Made by a program: the position numbers and the translations under genes | Notes under the pieces: generated by a model | Told to the model about the DNA's origin: nothing | Database searches by the model: none | What the model saw: only the letters and a program-made list of their open reading frames with translations | Shown: one piece after another, positions 52,769 to 60,294 of the stretch | How positions within the stretch are numbered: the stretch's first letter is position 1 | Layout: each line of letters opens with the position of its first letter | NCBI GenBank assembly: GCA_965659745.1 | Contig: CBFHXF010000005.1 | Span: forward strand, 9,737 to 73,736 | Length of the DNA stretch: 64,000 nt | Direction of reading: 5' to 3' | DNA from: VMCP01 sp965659745 | GTDB lineage: Bacteria; Bacteroidota; Bacteroidia; NS11-12g; UBA955

Positions 52769-54103
52769 TTAAACGATTTTTACCCCACCAAAATTGCCCG
52801 AGCTCATCCACAGGGAAACAATTTTACGCTCTTGCGCTTGTGAACCCGCCCGCCATTCCTTTAAAGCGCTTTCCAAAGCCTTTGGATCGCTGAATAATAC
52901 CACATTACCCAATCTTTTTTGCATTTCCTCTGCACTCGGAATGGGCATGCGTTTCAATTCGAAAACATGCGGATCGTACAACACCCAAGCCGCATCGGCG
53001 GCATCAAAAAGTCCCTTATACCCTTCCATAAAATCGGGCTGCAAACTAGAATAGGTGTGCAACTCAAATACCGATAAAAAGTATCTCTGGGGAAATTGAT
53101 CGCGAACGGCGTTAACCGTCGCTGCCGCTTTAGAAGGCGCATGGGCAAAATCGCGAAAAACAATTTCCTTCTCGCCCTCTGCAATGCATTCCAAACGCTT
53201 GGAAGTACCCGGAAAATCAGACAAATGCGACCATGCCACAGCGCGATCGATGCCCAGCTGTACGGCCAATTCCACCACTCCACAGGCATTTTCGATATTG
53301 TGTTTACCGAAAAACGGCAGTTGCTGCTGTTCTTTGGTTTCCCAAAATAAAAGAGTGCCCGAACCGTTGGATTCGAAGCGGGGGGCCGCATAGGCCAACG
53401 CATTGTGGTGCGTTTGGCAAAGTTCACCCAAACGTGAATCTCCGCTGTAATACACGCAGGTATCTTGAATTTGAGCAATGAATTTTGAAAACGTATCCTC
53501 GTAAGATTCTAAAGTTGGAAATACATTCACATGATCCCACGCAATGCCCGTAATCATGGCATGATGCGGCTGGTAGTGTAAAAATTTGGATCGTGAATCG
53601 ATAGGCGAACTTAAATATTCATCTCCTTCTATAATGATGAGGGGGGCATCCGATAAACGCACCATCCGTTCGTAACCTGTTATTAAAGATCCCACCAGAT
53701 AATCAAAGGCACGGCCTTCCTTCTTTAATATATGCATGAGCATGGCGGTGCTGGTGGTTTTGCCGTGACTTCCGGCCAATACTACCCGTGTTTTATTTCG
53801 GGCGTGTTCGTAAACATATGCGGGAAATGAAAATATTGGCAATCCTAATTTTTGCGCTTTTTGCAACTCCGGATTGTCGGGTTTGGCATGCATGCCTAAA
53901 ATTATGGCATCAATATTACTTGCAATTTTTTCGGGAAACCAACCGAAAGCCTCCGGCATCAATCCCGCAGCGCTTAATCGAGAAGCCGCAGGGTCGAAGA
54001 TCTCGTCGTCACTGCCACTTACTGTATGTCCTAACGCATGTAATTCTAATGCTAAATTGTGCATTACGGCTCCGCCGATTGCAATAAAATGATACTGACT
54101 CAC
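52769..54103 (-). CDS. mpl: UDP-N-acetylmuramate tripeptide ligase (Mpl-like)
   Basis: A 444-residue Mur ligase. The N-terminal UDP-binding segment is HFIAIGGAVMHNLALELHALGHTVSGSDDEIFDP, followed by the ATP P-loop GSHGKTTSTAMLMHIL (near residue 112), EGDEYLSSPIDSRSKF and HNIENACGVVELAVQLGI. The form IGGAVMHNLA instead of the MurC GIGGIGMS pattern supports Mpl, which ligates recycled tripeptide (L-Ala-gamma-D-Glu-meso-DAP) to UDP-N-acetylmuramate. It is read away from etfB. MurC is the main alternative, less likely. Confidence 0.85.
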   Translation of the reverse strand: MSQYHFIAIGGAVMHNLALELHALGHTVSGSDDEIFDPAASRLSAAGLMPEAFGWFPEKIASNIDAIILGMHAKPDNPELQKAQKLGLPIFSFPAYVYEHARNKTRVVLAGSHGKTTSTAMLMHILKKEGRAFDYLVGSLITGYERMVRLSDAPLIIIEGDEYLSSPIDSRSKFLHYQPHHAMITGIAWDHVNVFPTLESYEDTFSKFIAQIQDTCVYYSGDSRLGELCQTHHNALAYAAPRFESNGSGTLLFWETKEQQQLPFFGKHNIENACGVVELAVQLGIDRAVAWSHLSDFPGTSKRLECIAEGEKEIVFRDFAHAPSKAAATVNAVRDQFPQRYFLSVFELHTYSSLQPDFMEGYKGLFDAADAAWVLYDPHVFELKRMPIPSAEEMQKRLGNVVLFSDPKALESALKEWRAGSQAQERKIVSLWMSSGNFGGVKIV

Positions 54104-54188
54104 AACACGAATCTACGAATCCCTATGAAATCCATAACAAAAATTGTGCTTATTTTTTGTAGTTTTGCGCTTAAATCGTAGGAACGCA

Positions 54189-54920
54189 ATGAAAGTATTA
54201 GTTTGCATGAGTGTGGTTCCAGACACTACCACCAAAATCGTATTTACCGAAAACAATACCCAGTTCAATAAAGACGGGGTACAATTCATCATAAATCCTT
54301 ATGACGAACTCGCTATAACCCGTGGACTTGAATTGGCGGAAGCCAATAGTGGTTCGGTTACCGTGGTTCACGTAGGTCCTGCCGAAAACGAAGCCAGCAT
54401 CCGCAAAGCCTTAAGTATGGGCGTTAACGAAGCCATTCGTATTGACGCACCGGCGCACGATGCCCAATTTGTGGCCGAACAAATTGCCGAAATTGCACAA
54501 GGTTACGATTTAATATTAACCGGAAGAGAAAGCATCGACTACAACGGTGGTGCCGTTTGTGGTTTGTTAGGAGCCCTATTGAATATTCCTTCTGTTAATG
54601 TAGTTACCGAAATCAATTATGCAGATGGAACATTCAGTTTCACCCGCGACATCGATGGTGGCCGTGAAATGTTGAGCTGTAAAGGTCCTGTAGTGGCCTC
54701 AGCCCAAAAAGATTTATGCGAGCCTCGTATTCCTAATATGAGAGGAATCATGGCCGCGCGTACCAAACCGCTTCAAGTGGTGGCCGCCAAAGAAACCACC
54801 CCTGCCTCTCAATACGTGGCTTACGAATCGCCCGCTCCCAAAAGCGGTGTGAAGTTAATCGATCCAAGCAACGCCCAAGAGTTAATTCATATTTTACGTA
54901 ACGAACTAAAAGTAATCTAA
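54189..54920 (+). CDS. etfB: Electron transfer flavoprotein subunit beta
   Basis: From the ATG at 54189, preferred over 54144 because MKVLVCMSVVPDTTTKIVF is the normal family start, it is 243 residues. The AMP-binding and flavin-proximal motifs (NPYDELAITRGLELAE, GRESIDYNGGAVCGLLGALLNIPSVN and PRIPNMRGIMAARTKPLQVV) are all present. It pairs with EtfA, one base after it, to shuttle electrons from acyl-CoA dehydrogenases to the quinone pool. A weak TAGTTTTG (54160-54167) precedes it. Confidence 0.95.
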   Translation: MKVLVCMSVVPDTTTKIVFTENNTQFNKDGVQFIINPYDELAITRGLELAEANSGSVTVVHVGPAENEASIRKALSMGVNEAIRIDAPAHDAQFVAEQIAEIAQGYDLILTGRESIDYNGGAVCGLLGALLNIPSVNVVTEINYADGTFSFTRDIDGGREMLSCKGPVVASAQKDLCEPRIPNMRGIMAARTKPLQVVAAKETTPASQYVAYESPAPKSGVKLIDPSNAQELIHILRNELKVI

Positions 54921-54921
54921 T

Positions 54922-55863
54922 ATGTCAGTAATCGTTTTTACCGAAATCGACAATCAACAGTACAAGAAATCGTCGTTGGAAGCCATTTCCTACGGAAAAA
55001 AAGTAGCTCAAAGCCTCGGACTTTCTTGTATCGCATTGAGTTTAGATACCCTTAGCGACACCGCGTCTTTAGGAAAATACGGTGCCGATCGCGTAGTAAG
55101 CTTAGGCCATAATGCCGCTTTTACCAGCGATAATAGTGCGCAGCTCATTGCCGACGCTTGCAAACAGTTAGGCGCTCAAGTAGTGGTTATTTCCAACACC
55201 TACACCGGCAAATCTATGGCTCCACGCTTGGCAGTAGCGCTAGATGCCTCTTTGGCCACTAACGTTATTTCATTGCCCGATACCAGCGCAGGCTTTAAAG
55301 TGAAGCGCGGGGTATTTTCAGGTAAAGCATTCGCGTATACCGATTTGAATAAAGCTACCAAAATATTGGCCATTACCCCCAATACATTCGATATTGATGC
55401 ATCCGGAAGTGATGTTACTCCAGAAACCCTATCGGTAGCTGCTGAGGCGTCAAAAATTTCCATCGATAAATCAGATAAAGTAGTGGGTAAAGTGCCTTTA
55501 ACCGAAGCAGAAATTGTGGTTTCGGCCGGTAGGGGGATGAAAGGACCTGAAAATTGGAATATGGTAGAGGAATTGGCCGATTTAATGGGTGCCGCTACGG
55601 CATGTTCTAAGCCCGTTAGTGATATGGGATGGAGGCCACATGCGGAGCACGTTGGACAAACAGGTATAACTATTAAGCCCAACTTATATGTGGCTATTGG
55701 CATTTCTGGTGCCATTCAACACTTAGCCGGTGTGAGTTCCAGTAAAACCATTGTAGCCATTAATAAAGATCCAGAAGCGCCTTTTTTCAAAGCTGCCGAT
55801 TATGGAATCGTGGGCGATGCCTTTGACGTATTGCCGCAACTCATAAACGCTCTAAAAAATTAA
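54922..55863 (+). CDS. etfA: Electron transfer flavoprotein subunit alpha
   Basis: A 313-residue protein. The C-terminal FAD domain is conserved: SAGRGMKGPENWNMVEELADLMGAATACSKPVSDMGWRPHAEHVGQTGITIKPNLYVAIGISGAIQHLAG, with the diagnostic VAINKDPEAPFFKAADYGIVGDAFDVLPQL close to the end. It starts one base after etfB. The dehydrogenases that feed it are not in the window. The next gene follows after one base. Confidence 0.96.
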   Translation: MSVIVFTEIDNQQYKKSSLEAISYGKKVAQSLGLSCIALSLDTLSDTASLGKYGADRVVSLGHNAAFTSDNSAQLIADACKQLGAQVVVISNTYTGKSMAPRLAVALDASLATNVISLPDTSAGFKVKRGVFSGKAFAYTDLNKATKILAITPNTFDIDASGSDVTPETLSVAAEASKISIDKSDKVVGKVPLTEAEIVVSAGRGMKGPENWNMVEELADLMGAATACSKPVSDMGWRPHAEHVGQTGITIKPNLYVAIGISGAIQHLAGVSSSKTIVAINKDPEAPFFKAADYGIVGDAFDVLPQLINALKN

Positions 55864-55864
55864 T

Positions 55865-56470
55865 ATGTCGCGCAGGGTTGAGGTATTCATAAAAAACATT
55901 TTACCGGCGCATTCCCACGGTGCTTACACCGTTGTACTGCACAACCCTGTGTCTAAAGTGCAATTGCCTGTGCTCATTGGCGCTATAGAGGCACAATCGA
56001 TAGCCATGGAATTGGAGGGTTTGGAATCGTCGCGACCCCTAACCCACGATTTGTTCCTTACCACTCTTCAGAAATTCAATATCGCCATTAAAGATGTATG
56101 CGTTGAGCGTTTATCAGAAGGTATTTATTATTCTACCATTTATTTTAAGAGTGATTTAGGTGAAATTGGTATCGATTCAAGGACTTCCGACGCCATTGCG
56201 ATGGCCATGAAGTTCAAAGCGCCTATTTACGTATACCAAGAAATTATCGACGAAGCGGGTTATACCGAAGAAGACAGCGACGACGATATTTTGAAACCGG
56301 GAAGAGGTAATGAAGAAGGATTCCAACCACAAACCCATATCCCAGAAGAGTCTGCTCCTTTTGCCGAATTTGATTTAGAAGAACTCGATAATTTACTTCA
56401 AGAAGCCATTTCGGTAGAAGATTATGTGAGAGCTGCCCGAATTCGAGACGAAATCGCCAAACGCAAGTAA
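55865..56470 (+). CDS. Bifunctional nuclease family protein (BFN, DUF151) with C-terminal UVR-type motif
   Basis: A 201-residue protein. The N-terminal domain (about residues 5-130, with LPVLIGAIEAQSIAMELEGLESSRPLTHDLF) is DUF151, called bifunctional nuclease in some organisms. The C-terminal 35 residues (FAEFDLEELDNLLQEAISVEDYVRAARIRDEIAKRK) resemble the UvrB/UvrC interaction motif. A short Asp/Glu-rich linker separates them. The role is unknown; nucleic acid processing is the family suggestion. It sits directly after etfA, in the same run of genes. Confidence 0.85.
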   Translation: MSRRVEVFIKNILPAHSHGAYTVVLHNPVSKVQLPVLIGAIEAQSIAMELEGLESSRPLTHDLFLTTLQKFNIAIKDVCVERLSEGIYYSTIYFKSDLGEIGIDSRTSDAIAMAMKFKAPIYVYQEIIDEAGYTEEDSDDDILKPGRGNEEGFQPQTHIPEESAPFAEFDLEELDNLLQEAISVEDYVRAARIRDEIAKRK

Positions 56471-57111
56471 TGGTAATGGTAGCTTTAGGTGGATTTATCG
56501 GATTGATTATCGTGATTTTTGGAGTAAGTGCTTTTAGTACCGGTTTAAAACCAGGCACTTTAGCGCTCATAGGATTGCCCGTGAGTGCGGCTATGCATTC
56601 CTTGCAAGAAAGTCAAGACTTTCGTGAAGAACGCATGTATGAAATGAATCAACAGCCAGACACTATTTATGGCGATAAGGCTAGTGATCCTGCGGTTTTT
56701 TATTATGAAAATCCAGAAGGATCCGACGTCTTTGCCACCGAAGCCTACTACGATACTATGGCTTGTCCGGATTCTGAATTGTATCAAGGCACTTGGCGTT
56801 ACACCCGAATTACTAAAAACGGTATCGATTTGGAATACGAGCAAGTGCGCCTTGTGACTACCCTTTCAGAAAACGATACCATGCAGCTTAATTCTAATCG
56901 ATTCCGATACGATATTGAGGCTCTGAATAAGCATTCGAATGGTATATTTGGCACCATTGAACTACATAATCGATGCGCCTTTAACTTTATGTATTTGGCG
57001 CCGGATGGAGAAACCGTTGAACAAATTCGGACTTTTGAAATTGACTATATAGATCAAGATTCCCTTTGTATATCAGAGGGACCTCTCGTATTTGAATACC
57101 GAAAAAAATGA
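56470..57111 (+). CDS. Hypothetical membrane-anchored protein
   Basis: A 213-residue protein. An N-terminal hydrophobic stretch (about residues 4-46) could be one or two helices, and the rest is soluble, rich in Asp, Glu, Tyr and Asn (for example QPDTIYGDKASDPAVFYYENPEGSD, then TWRYTRITKNGIDLEYEQVR). I recognise no family. It overlaps the BFN stop by one base (TAATG) and the next gene by four bases, so it is co-translated. A surface or periplasmic lipocalin-like role is only a possibility. Confidence 0.65.
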   Translation: MVMVALGGFIGLIIVIFGVSAFSTGLKPGTLALIGLPVSAAMHSLQESQDFREERMYEMNQQPDTIYGDKASDPAVFYYENPEGSDVFATEAYYDTMACPDSELYQGTWRYTRITKNGIDLEYEQVRLVTTLSENDTMQLNSNRFRYDIEALNKHSNGIFGTIELHNRCAFNFMYLAPDGETVEQIRTFEIDYIDQDSLCISEGPLVFEYRKK

Positions 57112-57944
57112 TTTTAGAAACGCGCGTATATCACGAGGGCGACTGGTATAATCCTGCCAAAAAAGCGCCTCAGTTCGATTTTCGGTCGCGTATATATAAA
57201 TACGGCGATGGGTTTTTCGAAAGCATGAAATTTTTCGGGGGAAGTATCCGTCACGCCCATCATCATACCGAACGCATCAGGCGGTCGTTGATGCTGCTAA
57301 AGATGCCTGCTTCCGATATTTCTACCGATGAAATATTTCAGCTCATCGAAGATTACATAAAAGAATTGCAATGGACGCAAGCCCGTATCCGGCTTTCTTA
57401 TTACCGCGAAGCGGATGGATATTACACGCCTAGCAACAGCCGTTTGGGTTTCTTTATTGAAGTCAAACAAATGGAGAACGAGGGCTATCCCTTGAATGCC
57501 GAAGGATTGATTTTAGGCAATTACCATGAGTTGGTTAAAAACGAGAACTACCTGAGTTTGCTCAAAACCCAATCTTCGTTGATTTATGTGATGGCGGGAT
57601 TACATGCCCAAGAGCAGGGTTGGAACGATTGTGTCATTTTCAATCAGGCAGGTCGGGTTTGCGAAACCGTTTCGAGCAATATTTTTTGCGTAAGCGGTGA
57701 TTTCATACATACGCCTCCCCTATCCGAACACTGCATCGATGGGGTCATGCGCAGGGTGGTAATAGAAACGGCACAGGCCTACGGCTATCAGGTATCGGAG
57801 CGGCCCATTGCCGAAGTGGAATTAATGGCCGCCTCTGAGATATTTCTTACCAATGCCATTTCCGGCATTCAATGGGTGGGCAATTATATGGGGAAACCGC
57901 TTCACAACGGAACTGCCAAGTTATTAAGCCAGAGGTTGAACTGA
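57108..57944 (+). CDS. PLP-dependent class IV aminotransferase
   Basis: A 278-residue protein. The fold-type IV signs are IYKYGDGFFESMKFFGG (N-terminal), the predicted PLP-binding lysine in SLLKTQSSLIYVMAGLHAQEQG, the FNQAGRVCETVSSNIFCV segment with the cofactor-contacting glutamate, and the closing LTNAISGIQWVGN. Members include branched-chain aminotransferases, D-amino acid transaminases and 4-amino-4-deoxychorismate lyase (PabC). Length fits PabC or a D-/BCAT-like enzyme; I cannot choose. It overlaps the preceding gene by 4 bases. Confidence 0.88.
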   Translation: MILETRVYHEGDWYNPAKKAPQFDFRSRIYKYGDGFFESMKFFGGSIRHAHHHTERIRRSLMLLKMPASDISTDEIFQLIEDYIKELQWTQARIRLSYYREADGYYTPSNSRLGFFIEVKQMENEGYPLNAEGLILGNYHELVKNENYLSLLKTQSSLIYVMAGLHAQEQGWNDCVIFNQAGRVCETVSSNIFCVSGDFIHTPPLSEHCIDGVMRRVVIETAQAYGYQVSERPIAEVELMAASEIFLTNAISGIQWVGNYMGKPLHNGTAKLLSQRLN

Positions 57945-57950
57945 TTTTGT

Positions 57951-58060
57951 CCCGTAGTTAAAACTGTGGATCAAGTGGCACACTCCCAGTTGTTCCACGG
58001 TTAAAACTGTGGGTCGAGTAGCATACTCTCAGTTGTCCCACGGTTTTAACCGTGGGTTTT
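57951..58060. repeat. REP-like tandem repeat with a palindrome
   Basis: A 43-base unit occurs about 2.5 times: CCGTAG-type start at 57952, CCACGG at 57995 and CCACGG at 58038. Shared strings are GTTAAAACTGTGG and CTCAGTTGT (one base differs in the first copy). The third copy ends in a near-perfect inverted repeat CCCACGGTTTTAACCGTGGG (58037-58056), a stem of nine pairs. It lies between convergent genes, so it may serve as a bidirectional terminator. Similar palindromes are familiar from REP elements mobilised by RAYT transposases, which are not present here. Confidence 0.75.
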
Positions 58061-58076
58061 AGGGTTCTGCAATCTC

Positions 58077-59066
58077 CTACAAAAACTGCAACAACCCGAC
58101 CAATAATACCACCTGTATTATAAATATCACGATTCCAAATCGCAAGCCGCGTTTACCCGCCTGCAATAACTTTTTAAAGCTTACTTTTAGTCCGATTCCC
58201 GCCATTGCGATGGTGAGAATAACGTTACCCGTGTAGGTGGCCGACTTTGAAATTTCCTGGGGAATCGAAACAACGGATTGCAACAGCGATATCAATAAAA
58301 AACCGATTAGATACCAAGGCAATTGGAATTTGGTTTTTTCTCCTATGCCGGAATGGCGATTGCTTAAATAATTCATCAAGAACAATCCCGGTGTCAATAA
58401 AGCTACCCGTGCCAATTTAACCGTTATGGCAATGTCACCCGCTCCTTTACCCAAAGCAAAACCTGCGCCCGCCACATTTCCTACCGAATGAAGCGATGCC
58501 CCTACCAAAAATCCCATTTCGGCATCGGTCCACATCAATTTCAGCAATATAAAAGGCATTGCCAACATGCCTACGGTGCCAATTAAATTCACCACGGCCA
58601 TGGCAATCGCCACGTCTTCTTTTTCTCCGTTTTTAAGGGATGGCGACAATGCCGCAATAGCCGATGAACCACAAATAGCGGTTCCAAATCCGACTAAAAG
58701 TCCGGTATTGGTGGGACAATTAAATTTCTTCGACATAAAAAAAGTAGCAATGAGCACCACCAAAACGGTAATGGAAATGGCTACAAAACTGCCGAGTCCA
58801 AGTCCCGCGATTTGACCGTAATTAATTCCAAAAGCCAGAAACACAATCGAAAGTTCGAGCATTTTAGCCGAAGCAAAGGCGATTCCCGATTCCCAATCTT
58901 GAGGAATATTTACCAAATTTCGGAGGGCCACACCTATTAATAAGGCCCACATGACGCTGTTCAAAAACGAAGGCGAATACTGCGCAATGAGTATAGAAGC
59001 CGCGCCAATCAGTGCCGCGAATACAATTCCTTTTGAATTTTCTTTCCAGTTAATGGATTCCCACAT
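58077..59066 (-). CDS. YeiH/PSE-family membrane protein (putative sulfate exporter)
   Basis: A 329-residue integral protein with about ten helices. The motif strings (KGIVFAALIGAASILIAQYSP, VALRNLVNIPQDWESGIAFASAKMLELSIVFLAFGINYG and TNTGLLVGFGTAICGSSAIAALSPSLKNGEKEDVAIAMAVVNLIGTVGMLAMPF) match the UPF0324/YeiH family, called putative sulfate exporter. The actual substrate in most species is unknown. It is read in the same direction as the upstream oxyR, 163 bases apart, so it may be in the same transcript. The gap contains no other gene. Confidence 0.87.
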   Translation of the reverse strand: MWESINWKENSKGIVFAALIGAASILIAQYSPSFLNSVMWALLIGVALRNLVNIPQDWESGIAFASAKMLELSIVFLAFGINYGQIAGLGLGSFVAISITVLVVLIATFFMSKKFNCPTNTGLLVGFGTAICGSSAIAALSPSLKNGEKEDVAIAMAVVNLIGTVGMLAMPFILLKLMWTDAEMGFLVGASLHSVGNVAGAGFALGKGAGDIAITVKLARVALLTPGLFLMNYLSNRHSGIGEKTKFQLPWYLIGFLLISLLQSVVSIPQEISKSATYTGNVILTIAMAGIGLKVSFKKLLQAGKRGLRFGIVIFIIQVVLLVGLLQFL

Positions 59067-59229
59067 ACTAACTCCCTTTAGGAGTTACAAAGATGCGAGG
59101 AATTTGGGAATTAATTCGTGCCAAAAGTTACGCGCATCAACCCCGTTGAAAGTCTTACGAGAATGCTATTCAAAAAACGCGAGGACTCATTTAAATGCTG
59201 AAGAATCCCTACAATTTATACCCTGTATT

Positions 59230-60159
59230 TCAAATCGGATTGACCAATACCATTTCAGAGGTGTTTTGTAACTTGGGCTGAATATCGGCCTGAATGGCTT
59301 TGAAAATATTATCTAAAACCGCTTTCTTCACAAAATGCTTGTGGTAAACCAAGCCTACTGATCTTACTGGTATGGGCGCTTGGAAGGGATAAAGCCGCTC
59401 CCCTGCTGATAAGGGCATGTCAATCACCGACAATTCCGGCAATAAGGTCATGCCTTTATTTTGTCGCACAAATCGGATCAAACTGTCAATCGACCCCGCT
59501 CTAAAATGAAAATTATTGCGGTCTTTCTTGGTGTCAATATTGCAAATTTGTATGACTTGGTGACTCAAACAGTGGCCTTCTTCCATGAGCCAAAAACGCT
59601 GTGGATCGATGTCTGAGGCGTTCACCGATTTCCCCCGAGACATACCCGTGCAATCGTATAACACAAATCCTTCATTATATATAGGTAATTCTCGTAAATC
59701 AGGGTCTTCAATAGGCAAAGCCAACAAACCCATATCGATTTCGCGATTTTTGATGGCATTCACGATGTTTTGGGTGGTCATTTCGCTGATGCTCACGCTC
59801 AACATGGGGAATTTTCGTGTGAAATTATCGAAAAAACTGGGCAGTACATAGGGCGCAATAGTAGGAATCACGCCCAAGTGGATGTTCCCTCGGATTTCCC
59901 CTTTGAGCGAAAAAACCATTTCTTTGAGCAAACTCACTTCCTGCGAAATGATACGCATCTGTTTTATCATTTCAAGTCCCTCCTTGGTAACGGTTACGGG
60001 CTTGGTGCTGCGATCGAAAAGCATGATACCCAGCTCGTCTTCCAAACGGGCAATCATGGTGCTGAGGGTAGATTGACCGATATTGCATTTGTCGGCCGCC
60101 TCACTGAAATTGCCAGTATCCTTAACGGCGATAACATATTCTAATTGCTGTAAATTCAT
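59230..60159 (-). CDS. oxyR: Peroxide-sensing LysR regulator OxyR
   Basis: A 309-residue LysR protein. The N-terminal winged helix-turn-helix is standard (LEYVIAVKDTGNFSEAADKCNIGQSTLSTMIARLEDELGIMLFDR). In the sensor domain the redox cysteines are Cys197 (EEGHCLSH) and Cys206 (IQICNI), nine residues apart as in the E. coli pair Cys199/Cys208. It therefore should sense hydrogen peroxide by forming a disulfide. katG diverges from it, with an 18-base inverted repeat between them, and yeiH follows it. A TATATTTG -7 element (minus strand, 60179-60186) probably drives it. Confidence 0.92.
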   Translation of the reverse strand: MNLQQLEYVIAVKDTGNFSEAADKCNIGQSTLSTMIARLEDELGIMLFDRSTKPVTVTKEGLEMIKQMRIISQEVSLLKEMVFSLKGEIRGNIHLGVIPTIAPYVLPSFFDNFTRKFPMLSVSISEMTTQNIVNAIKNREIDMGLLALPIEDPDLRELPIYNEGFVLYDCTGMSRGKSVNASDIDPQRFWLMEEGHCLSHQVIQICNIDTKKDRNNFHFRAGSIDSLIRFVRQNKGMTLLPELSVIDMPLSAGERLYPFQAPIPVRSVGLVYHKHFVKKAVLDNIFKAIQADIQPKLQNTSEMVLVNPI

Positions 60160-60178
60160 TTCGGGGGAAATTGATTTA

Positions 60179-60254
60179 CAAATATAACATCTATATGGTA
60201 GATATTGCTATCTACAAAATCGTTTTTATAGATTGTAAATCGGGGCGAACTTTG
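60179..60254. promoter_or_regulatory. Divergent oxyR-katG control region with a probable OxyR operator
   Basis: GTAGATATTGCTATCTAC (60198-60215) is a perfect inverted repeat with seven-base arms. Outer ATCTAT (60189-60194) and ATAGAT (60228-60233) add further half-sites. The oxyR -7 (minus TATATTTG, 60179-60186) is beside it. On the katG side GAACTTTG (60247-60254) with TTTT at 60223-60226 (20-base spacing) forms a near-consensus promoter, and the palindrome is then about 50 bases upstream of the start, as expected for an activator site. Confidence 0.7.
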
Positions 60255-60294
60255 AACAAACAAAATTTCAAAACCAATAAATTTAAATAACAAT

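Noticed and set aside
57951..58060. A CRISPR array at the 43-base repeats
   Set aside because: Units are tandem, diverged and without unique spacers; there are no cas genes.
58951..59271. A plus-strand open frame of about 106 codons between oxyR and yeiH
   Set aside because: It overlaps the ends of both minus-strand genes, has no recognisable motif and no promoter.
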